A stretch of 64,000 bases of DNA from Chitinophagales bacterium (GTDB taxonomy: Bacteria > Bacteroidota > Bacteroidia > Chitinophagales > UBA10324). Made by a program: the position numbers and the translations under genes. The notes beneath the pieces are model-generated. The model was not told the DNA's origin. It saw only the letters and a list, made by a program, of their open reading frames with translations, and did not search any database. Where the stretch lies: assembly GCA_013816805.1 (NCBI GenBank), contig JACDDS010000017.1, positions 29,286 through 93,285 on the forward strand, written 5' to 3'. Positions 28,987-37,949 of the stretch are shown here, one piece after another (positions within the stretch are counted from its first letter, which is position 1; every line of letters starts with the position of its first letter).

Positions 28987-29574
28987 TTGTTCACTGGCAT
29001 TATTGAAACTACCGGTAAAATTACTGATCTCGAAAAAGAAGGTTCTAACATACGCTTCACCATCCAGTCCCCTATTTCACCAGAATTAAAAATTGATCAG
29101 AGCGTTTCGCATGATGGAGTATGTTTAACTGTAGTGAGTGTGCATGATGGCCATCACTCTGTTATTGCAGTTCAGGAAACTTTGAGTCGTTCCAATTTAA
29201 ACAGGAAAACTGCAGGAACCATTATTAATCTCGAACGCTGTTTATTGTTAAATCAGAGGTTAGACGGACATATTGTACAAGGTCATATTGATGAATCAAT
29301 AAGAATAAAGTCAATAAAGGAAATGCAGGGAAGCTGGTTATTCACATTTTTCTTACGGGAAAAAGATAAATTTTTTTTAGTAGAAAAAGGGTCCGTATGT
29401 ATAAATGGGGTAAGCCTTACGGTAAAAGAAGTAAAGAAAAAAAGTTTTTCTGTTGTGATTATACCCTATACGTTCGAGCATACTAATTTTCAATTCCTTA
29501 AGGAAAGTGATAAAGTGAACGTGGAATATGATATTATCGGAAAGTACTTTTTAAACTATTTAAAAAAGAAATGA
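28987..29574 (+). CDS. ribE: Riboflavin synthase, alpha chain
   Basis: A 195-aa protein with the two-fold repeated lumazine-binding architecture. The first half begins MFTGIIETTGKI (TTG start) with SVSHDGVCLTVV. The second half has GHIVQGHIDESIRI and VEKGSVCINGVSLTV. The enzyme dismutates two 6,7-dimethyl-8-ribityllumazine molecules into riboflavin. The MFTGI start is invariant in the family and fixes the TTG start at 28987. Confidence 0.93.
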   Translation: MFTGIIETTGKITDLEKEGSNIRFTIQSPISPELKIDQSVSHDGVCLTVVSVHDGHHSVIAVQETLSRSNLNRKTAGTIINLERCLLLNQRLDGHIVQGHIDESIRIKSIKEMQGSWLFTFFLREKDKFFLVEKGSVCINGVSLTVKEVKKKSFSVVIIPYTFEHTNFQFLKESDKVNVEYDIIGKYFLNYLKKK

Positions 29575-29626
29575 ACATCCAAAATGAAACATAGGAAAAT
29601 TCAAATAGGGATCTGATCTTTGTATT

Positions 29627-30223
29627 ATGGCTGCTTCACCAGAATATCAATTAATCCTACAGCAAATACAGGAAAAAGCACGGAAGGAAAAGAAGGAGAA
29701 TCGTGTTTTATTCAAACGTCTGAAAAAAAGTAAACCAATTGGTTTTGATAAGGCCTTTAAATATTATCATGACGTAGCATTTTCAAATACAAATTGCCTT
29801 GAATGCTCGAACTGCTGCCGCATAGCACAGCCGGTTTTCGATATGAAAGATATACGGCGACTTTCAAAACATCTTTTAATAGGCCCACGTGAGTTCATTA
29901 AAAAATATTTAAAAAAAGATCCCACCTACGAGTACCTGACAAAAACAACTCCCTGCCCATTTATTGGTGACGATAACAAGTGCCAGGTTTATGAGTTCAG
30001 GCCTTCCGGTTGTCGCACTTATCCCCCGGCTAAATTACGCCAGACACCTGAACAGCTGGATGTGATTCACGATAACATCGGTATTTGCCCTGCAATAAAT
30101 AAAATGGTGGAAAAAATTAAAGAAAGGTTTAGTCTCAAAGAGAGATTGCCTTTTTTCATTTCACCCGCATTGCAGGAACCTGTTTCTGTACCTGTATCAA
30201 TCGCTGCTTCCGAAAATTCTTAG
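29627..30223 (+). CDS. YkgJ-family cysteine cluster protein
   Basis: A 198-aa protein containing NCLECSNCCRIAQPVF, then CPFIGDDNKCQVYEFRPSGCRTYP. This is the cysteine pattern of the YkgJ/UPF0153 family, thought to bind zinc or an iron-sulfur cluster. The flanks are charged and helical (MAASPEYQLILQQIQEKARKEKKE). Family function is not known. The gene lies 52 bp after ribE on the same strand. Confidence 0.85.
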   Translation: MAASPEYQLILQQIQEKARKEKKENRVLFKRLKKSKPIGFDKAFKYYHDVAFSNTNCLECSNCCRIAQPVFDMKDIRRLSKHLLIGPREFIKKYLKKDPTYEYLTKTTPCPFIGDDNKCQVYEFRPSGCRTYPPAKLRQTPEQLDVIHDNIGICPAINKMVEKIKERFSLKERLPFFISPALQEPVSVPVSIAASENS

Positions 30224-30281
30224 TCAACTATTACGCAAGATTTTAATACAGATATCTGATTCTATAAAAGTAGAATTCACT

Positions 30282-32210
30282 TTATTTTCTTATTCCCTGC
30301 AGCTGCTCACTTAATTCTGACCATCGGTTCATTTCTTTCTCGAGTTGTTGTTTATAAAGTGTGTAATGGGAATAGATCTCCTTTGTTTCTTCTGCAGGAA
30401 GTAATTCGGGTCTTGAAATTTTCAATTCCACATGGGAGATTGAGGTTTCGAGATCAGAAATTTTTTTTTCCGCCTCCGTTACCTGGCGCTCTAATTTTTT
30501 CCGATCCTTTTGAAGCTGCCTCGTGTCTTCAGACGAGATGAGTTTTGGAACTTCTTTACCATTCCTTTCGCTATTCTTTTGCAATTCAAGGTCGCGGAAA
30601 GTTTCGCTTTTCTGAGATTCTAAAAATTCATAAACCCCGCCGGCATATTCTTTAATGGACTGATTTTTAAAATAATAAATTTTATTCACTAAGCCATCCA
30701 GAAAATCACGATCGTGGGAAACTACTACTAAGGTTCCGTTATATTTATTCAGAGCTTCCTTCAATACTTCCTTTGATCGCATATCAAGGTGATTTGTTGG
30801 CTCATCGAGCACCAAAAAGTTGACAGGTTCTAATAATAATTTTGCCAGAGAAAGCCTCGATTTTTCACCACCGCTAAGTACTTTCACCTTCTTGTCCACA
30901 TCATCACCACGAAACAAAAACGCACCCAGCAAGCTTCTTACCCTGGAACTCATTTCACTTGGAGCTATTTTATCAATGGTATTAAATACCGTTTCTTCGC
31001 CACTCAGTCGGTCGGCCTGGTGCTGTGCATAAAAACCAATTTTTACATTGTAGCCTGGTTTTAATTCTCCTTTGGCCTCTTCTTCACCTACAATAATTTT
31101 TGCCATTGTGGTTTTTCCTTCACCGTTCCTTCCTACAAAAGCAATCCTGTCACCTCTGGAAATCTCGAATGAAATGTTTTGCAGAATGTTCTTATTGCCG
31201 AAGCTTTTATTGATATGCTTCGCCTCAAATACCACCTGGCCCGAACGTTCTGCTTCAGGAAAACGAAAACGTATGGAGGAGGCATCTTCATCATCCACCT
31301 CTATCCGTTCTTTACGGTCCAATTGCTTTATAAGTGATTGTGCAAATTTCGCCTTGCTTGCCTTATACCGGAATTTTTCTATAAGCACTTCCGTCTGCCT
31401 TATTTCCTTATCCTGATTTTTCTTTTGTGCTAAAAGATGGTCCCGGCGCTCCTTCCTTAAATGAACATACTTGGAATAGGAGCATGGATAATCTTCAATT
31501 TTCTTATTGGATATTTCAATGGTTCTGTTTGTGACGCGATCTAAAAAGGCCCGGTCATGAGAGACCAGCACAACCGCACCAGCGTAATCCTGTAGAAATT
31601 CTTCCAGCCAGATAATTGCTTCAATATCTAAGTGATTAGTAGGCTCATCAAGCAACAGCAGGTCCGGTTTCTGCAACAATAATTTCGCAAGCTCAATCCG
31701 CATCTGCCATCCTCCGCTGAATTCGCTTACGTTCCGCGAAAAATCTGTTCTTTCAAACCCCAATCCTAATAAAATCTTTTCCATCTGGCTTTCGAGCGTG
31801 CCTATACCCAGTATCTCCAAACGATGCCCCGCATCATGCCAGTCGTTCAGCAGATCGAGATATTCCTTCTCCTGATGATTTGCATGATGGCTTACACTTT
31901 CTGTAAGCTCTGCATAGTGTTTTTCAAGATTTTTTATTTCAGCAAAGGCAGTTTCCGTTTCCCGCAGTACGGTTTTACTTCCGTTGAAATTTAACTCCTG
32001 TGAAAGATAGCCGCGCGTAAATTCCTTGGGAAAAGAAACAGTTCCTTCATCTGCGCTGTCATTACCTGCAAGTATTTTAAGAAGGGTAGATTTTCCAGCA
32101 CCATTCTTTCCAGTTAATCCAATCCGGTCCCGGGGATTAATAAGAAAAGTAACATCTTCAAAAAGATATTCACCGCCATAATGCACACCAAGGTTAGTAA
32201 CAGAAATCAT
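30282..32210 (-). CDS. ABC-F family ATPase
   Basis: A 642-aa protein with two ABC ATPase domains and no membrane segments. Walker A motifs are GKNGAGKSTLLK (first) and GRNGEGKTTMAK (second), and signatures are FSGGWQMRIELAK and LSGGEKSRLSLAK. Walker B motifs are LLLLDEPTNHLD and FLVLDEPTNHLD. The linker region carries the charged helical arm, and the C-terminus is a coiled coil (about 560-640). This is the ABC-F layout of Uup/EttA-like translation factors acting at the ribosomal exit or tRNA sites. The exact subfamily cannot be decided by eye. Resistance-type ABC-F proteins are less likely for a chromosomal single gene. Confidence 0.9.
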   Translation of the reverse strand: MISVTNLGVHYGGEYLFEDVTFLINPRDRIGLTGKNGAGKSTLLKILAGNDSADEGTVSFPKEFTRGYLSQELNFNGSKTVLRETETAFAEIKNLEKHYAELTESVSHHANHQEKEYLDLLNDWHDAGHRLEILGIGTLESQMEKILLGLGFERTDFSRNVSEFSGGWQMRIELAKLLLQKPDLLLLDEPTNHLDIEAIIWLEEFLQDYAGAVVLVSHDRAFLDRVTNRTIEISNKKIEDYPCSYSKYVHLRKERRDHLLAQKKNQDKEIRQTEVLIEKFRYKASKAKFAQSLIKQLDRKERIEVDDEDASSIRFRFPEAERSGQVVFEAKHINKSFGNKNILQNISFEISRGDRIAFVGRNGEGKTTMAKIIVGEEEAKGELKPGYNVKIGFYAQHQADRLSGEETVFNTIDKIAPSEMSSRVRSLLGAFLFRGDDVDKKVKVLSGGEKSRLSLAKLLLEPVNFLVLDEPTNHLDMRSKEVLKEALNKYNGTLVVVSHDRDFLDGLVNKIYYFKNQSIKEYAGGVYEFLESQKSETFRDLELQKNSERNGKEVPKLISSEDTRQLQKDRKKLERQVTEAEKKISDLETSISHVELKISRPELLPAEETKEIYSHYTLYKQQLEKEMNRWSELSEQLQGIRK

Positions 32211-32416
32211 AAAGCAAAATTAGTTGGTAGAGCCGATAAATTTTTTATCCTTTTCATTACGCTGGCATTGTCTCATTATTTTTTGCCTAAAATAAAAATG
32301 AAAAGAGTGGAAGGAGTAAGATAAACCGGGTCGTGATATAGAAAAATAAAAATGGAATGATTTATGCAAAAGGTTGATTTCAGAAAAAATTTTAATAAAT
32401 TAAAACCCTTAAACAA

Positions 32417-32983
32417 ATGATTCACAATTCATTAAAGAAAGTATCTTACGGATTGGCGGCATTTTGTTTTACTCTTGGAGTGAACAATTTCGTTTTTGCA
32501 CAGCAAACGTCCCCAACCACACAGCCTTCAACGCCAACTACTCAGCCAACCACGCCCACTACACAGCCGAATACTCCGGTTACGGATCCTGATGTTCAAA
32601 AGAATAATATGGATAACGGCAACAAGATTATGGATAAGGACAATAAGGGTATGGACGAAAACATGAACAAGAACGGTATGAAGGATTCATGGGAAGATTT
32701 TAGAAGCGATGTTAAGGCAAAATACCAAAAAGTAATGGATGAAGTTCAAGCTGTAAAGGAGCAGGCTAAAGAAAAGAAATTTGATGCTTCTCCTGACTTT
32801 AAGCAAGCCCTGGACAGATTTGAATCACGCGCGAAAGAATTTGGCCGGCGCATGAGAGATGCAGATGAGGTTTCCGCAGATAAGAGAACTTCATTCAGAA
32901 AAGAAATGGATGAAGATCTTGCCAGGCTGAATGCAGAACGTGATAAGTTGAAAGCTGCATACCAAAAGCAGATGGATAAATAA
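32417..32983 (+). CDS. Secreted Thr/Pro-rich protein with helical C-terminal domain
   Basis: A 188-aa protein with a signal peptide (about 29 aa, ending NFVFAQ), a TTQPSTPTTQP-type low-complexity linker (about 30-60), an Asn/Met/Asp/Lys-rich stretch, and a coiled-coil helical domain (about 90-185, e.g. KYQKVMDEVQAVKEQAKEKK, DEDLARLNAERDKLK). The function is unknown. It resembles the PTQ-rich protein at 19430 in design, though not by sequence in the C-terminal part. A strong terminator follows. Confidence 0.7.
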   Translation: MIHNSLKKVSYGLAAFCFTLGVNNFVFAQQTSPTTQPSTPTTQPTTPTTQPNTPVTDPDVQKNNMDNGNKIMDKDNKGMDENMNKNGMKDSWEDFRSDVKAKYQKVMDEVQAVKEQAKEKKFDASPDFKQALDRFESRAKEFGRRMRDADEVSADKRTSFRKEMDEDLARLNAERDKLKAAYQKQMDK

Positions 32984-33000
32984 TTATAGATCTGGTAATA

Positions 33001-33034
33001 AAAAACCCATAACAGACCGTTATGGGTTTTTTTT
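33001..33034 (+). terminator. Rho-independent terminator
   Basis: AAAAACCCATAAC (33001-33013) pairs with GTTATGGGTTTTT (33019-33031) around a five-base loop and runs into eight T. It is symmetrical enough to work in both directions, for the 32417 gene and for the convergent aldehyde dehydrogenase gene. Confidence 0.9.
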
Positions 33035-33057
33035 ATTTAGCAGATGAATTAAACTTG

Positions 33058-34626
33058 CTACACTGTAAATTTAATCCCCTGGGCTAATGACGAAGACGTT
33101 CCATAATTAATAGTATTTGTCTGCCGGCGCATATACATTTTCCAGCTATCACTTCCGGATTCACGGCCACCGCCTGTTTCTTTTTCACCCCCGAATGCAC
33201 CTCCAATTTCTGCACCGCTTGTTCCTATATTAACGTTTGCAATTCCGCAATCACTTCCTGCTGAAGAAAGAAACTGTTCCGCTTCTAAAAGGTCCTGGGT
33301 AAAGATTGCAGAAGACAGCCCCTGTGGTACATCGTTATGTAAATCAATTGCTTCTGCCATGGTTTTATATTTCATCAGGTATATTAGAGGGGCGAATGTT
33401 TCCTCTTTCACAATAGGTAAATTATGGTGTACTTCTGCTATACATGGAACTACATAACATCCCGATTCATATCCCTCACCATCCAGCACTTCACCACCTG
33501 TAAGAATACTGCCGCCTTGCTTTTCTACCTCATGTATAGCATCGGTATACATTTTAACAGCTCCGGTATCTATTAAAGGGCCTACATGGTTTTCAGGGTG
33601 GAGGGGATTGCCAATATTTAACTGATTGTATATCTTTTTAAGGCGATCTTTTACTTCTTCATAGACATTCTCGTGAATAATAAGACGCCTGGTAGAGGTG
33701 CAGCGCTGGCCTGCAGTTCCAACAGCGCCAAATGCAACGGCGTGCATCGCGAGGTCAAGATCAGCCTTTTCAGAAATAATTATTGCATTATTACCACCCA
33801 ATTCCAAAATGCTTTTCCCCAGCCTTTCGCTTACCAGCTTGGCTACCCGTTTTCCAACCCGGGTGGAACCAGTTGCTGAAATAAGTGGGATGCGGGGGTC
33901 TTCCAGCATTATATCTCCAACCTCCTTTGAGCTTCCCGCAACCAAATTCAGTACTCCTTCAGGAATATCATTTTCTTTTAAAACCTTTGCAATCAATAAC
34001 TGGGTGGCTACAGAACACAGCATTACTTTTGAAGAAGGCTTCCACACAATAACATCACCACAAACTAAAGCAAGCATTGCATTCCAGCTCCAAACTGCAA
34101 CTGGAAAATTAAACGCAGTTATTACTCCAACAATTCCGAGAGGGTGCCATTGCTCATACATCCGGTGGTGGGGTCGTTCTGAATGCATGGTCAGTCCATA
34201 TAACTGTCTGGATAAACCAACTGCAAAATCGCAGATGTCAATCATCTCCTGCACTTCCCCAAGCCCTTCCTGGTAACTCTTACCCATTTCATAAGAAACT
34301 AATTGTCCTAAAGACTCTTTTTTGTTTCGCAGCTCTTCTCCAATCTGCCGGACGATATCGCCTCTTTTAGGAGCGGGAACTTTTTTCCAATCGGTAAAAG
34401 CTTTTTGAGCTGTTTGTATTACATTCTCGTAATCTTCACGTGAAGCAAGCCTCACCTTACCGATTAATTTGCCATCTGCCGGCGAATAGGATTCAAGTAT
34501 TTCACCTGATGTATTGAGCCATTCTGTACCTGTAGATGCCCCGGAAGAAATAGGTTCTAACTGCAGCTTTTTTATAAAATTAAGCCCAGCAGTTTCAGCC
34601 GTCGCTGGTAATTTAATATCGATCAT
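33058..34626 (-). CDS. Aldehyde dehydrogenase, ALDH7 (antiquitin-like) family
   Basis: A protein of about 522 aa from ATG 34626. The NAD-binding and active-site features are visible: GVITAFNFPVAVWSW, KPSSKVMLCS, ATGSTRVGKRVA, ELGGNNAIII (general-base Glu) and the nucleophile Cys in GTAGQRCTSTRR. The C-terminal GGAFGGEKETGGGRESGSDSW is characteristic of the ALDH7/alpha-aminoadipic semialdehyde dehydrogenase group. Its likely reaction is oxidation of aminoadipate semialdehyde/piperideine-6-carboxylate in lysine breakdown, but related aldehydes are possible. An 18-codon N-terminal extension is open but hydrophobic and unconserved, so I use the internal ATG. Confidence 0.88.
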   Translation of the reverse strand: MIDIKLPATAETAGLNFIKKLQLEPISSGASTGTEWLNTSGEILESYSPADGKLIGKVRLASREDYENVIQTAQKAFTDWKKVPAPKRGDIVRQIGEELRNKKESLGQLVSYEMGKSYQEGLGEVQEMIDICDFAVGLSRQLYGLTMHSERPHHRMYEQWHPLGIVGVITAFNFPVAVWSWNAMLALVCGDVIVWKPSSKVMLCSVATQLLIAKVLKENDIPEGVLNLVAGSSKEVGDIMLEDPRIPLISATGSTRVGKRVAKLVSERLGKSILELGGNNAIIISEKADLDLAMHAVAFGAVGTAGQRCTSTRRLIIHENVYEEVKDRLKKIYNQLNIGNPLHPENHVGPLIDTGAVKMYTDAIHEVEKQGGSILTGGEVLDGEGYESGCYVVPCIAEVHHNLPIVKEETFAPLIYLMKYKTMAEAIDLHNDVPQGLSSAIFTQDLLEAEQFLSSAGSDCGIANVNIGTSGAEIGGAFGGEKETGGGRESGSDSWKMYMRRQTNTINYGTSSSLAQGIKFTV

Positions 34627-34825
34627 CTTAAAGGATTTTATGCAAAAATAAATGAATGATTCGATGATTCTAAAAATCACGGAAATGCGCTCAAGCTATT
34701 AAGCTTTTACTGCATAAATCTATCAACATTTATTGCGGGTAGATTCAATTTCCACGGGGATAACCCGATAATTGTAACTCCGATTAATTGAATACTTTTG
34801 CCTAATGTTGTATAAAACTTAAAGG

Positions 34826-36241
34826 ATGGAAGAAAGAGATTTTGATGAGATGTCGCCGGTAGACATTATATCTTCTGTAGAACGGTACGAAGAAATGGTG
34901 AATAGTGGAGCTTCCTCGTTCTTTGATGTATCCACCTTTGAGCATATTATTCAGTACTACGAGCTTAAAGAACAATGGAAAAAGGCTTTGCATGTACTTG
35001 ACTATGCAATTGGGCAACACCCTTTTTCAACTTCACTTTTGATTAAAAAGGCTGGACTGCTCATTTATTACCGGAAGTTTAAAGAATCATTTGCTTTACT
35101 CGAGCAGGCCGAAGCGCTTGAACCCTCTGATATCGCCATATTTATTTTGCGTTCTGATCTGTACGTGGAAAAAGGTATGCATAAAGAAGCCCTCGAAGTG
35201 CTGGACCATGCCATTAAAATTGCAGATAAGGGTGACCATGAAGAATTGTATCTCGAAGTTGCCGATGTATACGAAGACTGTGACCGCTATGATATGGTAT
35301 TTGAGTGCTTGAAAAAAGTGCTGGGGATGAACAGCAGTAATGAAGAGGCATTAAGCAGGATGTGGTATGTAGTGGAGCTTTCAAAAAAATTTGACGAAAG
35401 CATTGAATTGCATAAAGGCATTCTTGACAATGATCCTTATTCGTACCTGGCATGGCACAACTTGGGTCATGCCTATTTTGATTTAGGAATGTATGAAAAA
35501 GCTGTTGAAGCATATGAGTTTGTTACAGCCATAAATGAATCCTGCGACCTTGCTTACCGTGATTGCGGAGAGGCCTACTTTCAGTTAAAACAATACCATA
35601 AAGCTATAGACCAGTTTCAGCTGGCGATAGAATTTTCTAAACCATATGAAGAGTTGTTTTTCTCAATCGGCGTCTGCCTGGAAAAGTTGAAAGATTACAA
35701 TAAGGCTCGCACTTTCTACAGGAAAGCTATCACCATAGACCCAAAGTATGATGAAGCTTATTTCAGAATTGGAGAAACTTATAAACGTGAAAAGCTTTGG
35801 AGTAATGCTCTTAATTTCTATAAAAAGGCCCTGCGTCTGATGCCCGATAATGTTCAATATCTTATGGGAATGGCTGTGGGATTTTATAAGCGGGAAGACG
35901 TCAGTGCATTGATCTTTGCGTGCCAGTCTATTATGGCTTTGAACCCGAGGCATAAGCCGAAAGGAATTTATGAAAAATTAATTACTTACCTGATCGACCT
36001 GGAATGTTATCTTGATGCCATCAAGCTCCTTGATTTTGCAGCTATTGAAAAAGGAGAAATGCCCAGCTTTCCATTTTTGCGCTCTGCCAGTCTGTTTAAA
36101 ATAGGGTTGAAAAAAGAAGCAATTGCCTGGCTAGAGGAAGGATTAAGCAACAACTACGCAAAACATAAAGTGATGTTCAAACTTGCCCCGGAGCTGAAAA
36201 ATGACCCCATTATCACCTCTATCATTGAGCAGTTTAAATGA
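34826..36241 (+). CDS. Tetratricopeptide-repeat protein
   Basis: A 471-aa protein without signal peptide, composed of about 10 TPR units. Examples are YSYLAWHNLGHAYFDLGMYEKAVEAYEFV, DLAYRDCGEAYFQLKQYHKAIDQFQL and YDEAYFRIGETYKREKLWSNALNFYKKAL. TPRs form a helical scaffold for protein-protein contacts, and the partner is unknown. It precedes a phosphosulfolactate synthase-like gene by about 93 bp on the same strand, which may be chance. Confidence 0.85.
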   Translation: MEERDFDEMSPVDIISSVERYEEMVNSGASSFFDVSTFEHIIQYYELKEQWKKALHVLDYAIGQHPFSTSLLIKKAGLLIYYRKFKESFALLEQAEALEPSDIAIFILRSDLYVEKGMHKEALEVLDHAIKIADKGDHEELYLEVADVYEDCDRYDMVFECLKKVLGMNSSNEEALSRMWYVVELSKKFDESIELHKGILDNDPYSYLAWHNLGHAYFDLGMYEKAVEAYEFVTAINESCDLAYRDCGEAYFQLKQYHKAIDQFQLAIEFSKPYEELFFSIGVCLEKLKDYNKARTFYRKAITIDPKYDEAYFRIGETYKREKLWSNALNFYKKALRLMPDNVQYLMGMAVGFYKREDVSALIFACQSIMALNPRHKPKGIYEKLITYLIDLECYLDAIKLLDFAAIEKGEMPSFPFLRSASLFKIGLKKEAIAWLEEGLSNNYAKHKVMFKLAPELKNDPIITSIIEQFK

Positions 36242-36334
36242 TCGGGAATACCAGAACATAAAGCAGTGGAATAGTATGTTCCTTTTATTATTCTCTTAAT
36301 CGTGTATTGAAGCGGTAAAATAATAAATAGCCGA

Positions 36335-37099
36335 ATGCAATTTGTATCTGAAAATTTACCTTCAAGAGCTGCGAAGCCGAGAAAAGTTGGATTAACAATG
36401 GTGATGGATAAGGGATTGAGCATCCGTGAAACAGAAAATTTTTTATCCATTGCGGAGCCATACGTCGACATTGTAAAATTGGGATTTGGAACCTCTGCAG
36501 TTACTCCCCGTTTAAAGGAAAAGATTGCCGTTTATAAGAGTGCTAACGTACCCGTATATTTTGGCGGCACTCTTCTGGAATGGTTCTATGCCCATGAAGC
36601 ATTTGAAAAGTACCTGGAGTTACTTGATGAATATCAAATTGATTACGCAGAGGTAAGTGACGGGTCTTTAGAAATTCCACATGAAAGGAAGTGTGAGATT
36701 ATTTCGAGGCTCTCAAAAAACAAAATTGTATTATCAGAAGTAGGCTCGAAAGATGCTGAAAAAATAATTCCGCCGTATAAATGGATCCAACTTATGAAAG
36801 AAGAAATTGAGGCCGGCTCATGGAAGGTAATTGCAGAAGCCCGGGAGGGCGGAAATGTGGGAATTTACCGCGGAAGTGGTGAAGTGCGGGAAGGATTGGT
36901 AGATGAAATATTAACGCAGGTTCCGGCTGAAAAAATAATATGGGAAGCCCCTAATAAATCACAGCAGGTTTTTTTTATAAAGTTAATTGGCTCCGACGTA
37001 AGTTTGGGAAACATACCTCCTAATGAGGCAATCCCGCTGGAAACTTTACGGGTTGGATTAAGAGGCGATACATTGACCTTTTTTCTCAACAAAAAATAA
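36335..37099 (+). CDS. Phosphosulfolactate synthase (ComA) family protein
   Basis: A 254-aa protein of the ComA TIM-barrel family, recognisable by KPRKVGLTMVMDKGLS, VDIVKLGFGTSAV, PVYFGGTLLEW, IDYAEVSDGSLEI, VIAEAREGGNVGIY and WEAPNKSQQVFFI. The family adds sulfite to phosphoenolpyruvate to make (2R)-phospho-3-sulfolactate, the first step of coenzyme M synthesis in methanogens. In Bacteroidota coenzyme M is not made, so the sulfolactate may feed another sulfonate, and cysteate-derived sulfonolipids (capnine family) are an attractive guess. No other sulfonate gene is in the window. Confidence 0.85.
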   Translation: MQFVSENLPSRAAKPRKVGLTMVMDKGLSIRETENFLSIAEPYVDIVKLGFGTSAVTPRLKEKIAVYKSANVPVYFGGTLLEWFYAHEAFEKYLELLDEYQIDYAEVSDGSLEIPHERKCEIISRLSKNKIVLSEVGSKDAEKIIPPYKWIQLMKEEIEAGSWKVIAEAREGGNVGIYRGSGEVREGLVDEILTQVPAEKIIWEAPNKSQQVFFIKLIGSDVSLGNIPPNEAIPLETLRVGLRGDTLTFFLNKK

Positions 37100-37176
37100 T
37101 AAATAGCAAAGACCGTTTTATTTCAGATTGGCTAACGTGAGTTTGTTAACACAATAACCATTTCATCTTTTTTAAT

Positions 37177-37923
37177 TTGAAGATCTACGGACTCATTGGC
37201 TATCCGCTAACACATTCCTTTTCTAAAAACTTTTTTCATGAAAAATTTCTTCGTCAAAAGATTATGGATTGTACCTATGAAAATTTTCCTCTGTTAAGTA
37301 TAGATCAGTTCCCTTTGCTTCTGGATTCCCGTCCGCAACTGGCAGGTTTGAATATTACCATTCCGTATAAGGAATTGATTATTCCTTATCTCCACGAATT
37401 GGATGAAAAGGCAAAAGAAATTGGTGCAGTAAATACTGTTACAGTTGTTGCGGGAAAATTAAAAGGATTTAATACGGATGTATTTGGTTTTATGCAGTCT
37501 ATCCTTCCTCTTATTCAACCCCATCAAACGCAGGCCCTTATACTGGGTACGGGCGGAAGTTCAAAGGCAGTGGCATATGGCTTAAAGACTATGGGATTAT
37601 CTTATCAGTTGGTATCCAGAAATCCGGAGCAGCCTGAAGAATTATATTATTCCAACATTGATAAAGATATGCTTCGTCAATATAAGATCATTATAAATAC
37701 CACACCGGTAGGCATGTTTCCGAATATTGATGATTGTCCGCCTATTTTGTATGAATACCTGACTCCTTCACATTTGCTTTTCGATTTAATCTATAATCCT
37801 CCGTTAACAGCATTTCTTCAAAAGGGTAAGGAAAAAGGGGCCTCTATAAAAAATGGGCTGCAAATGCTTCAATTGCAGGCGGAAAAAAGTTGGGAAATAT
37901 GGAATAGTAACCCATCCGATTGA
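37177..37923 (+). CDS. aroE: Shikimate dehydrogenase
   Basis: A 248-aa protein starting at TTG 37177 with KIYGLIGYPLTHSFSKNFF, the shikimate-binding N-terminus (S-x-S). NITIPYKELI holds the catalytic Lys, EIGAVNTV the conserved substrate contact, GTGGSSKAVAY the NADP-binding loop, and INTTPVGMFPN and NGLQMLQLQAE the C-terminal signatures. It reduces 3-dehydroshikimate to shikimate in the aromatic amino acid pathway. The start is fixed by the family N-terminus. Confidence 0.93.
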   Translation: MKIYGLIGYPLTHSFSKNFFHEKFLRQKIMDCTYENFPLLSIDQFPLLLDSRPQLAGLNITIPYKELIIPYLHELDEKAKEIGAVNTVTVVAGKLKGFNTDVFGFMQSILPLIQPHQTQALILGTGGSSKAVAYGLKTMGLSYQLVSRNPEQPEELYYSNIDKDMLRQYKIIINTTPVGMFPNIDDCPPILYEYLTPSHLLFDLIYNPPLTAFLQKGKEKGASIKNGLQMLQLQAEKSWEIWNSNPSD

Positions 37924-37949
37924 ATAATTTTAACAGTGATACGTAAAAA

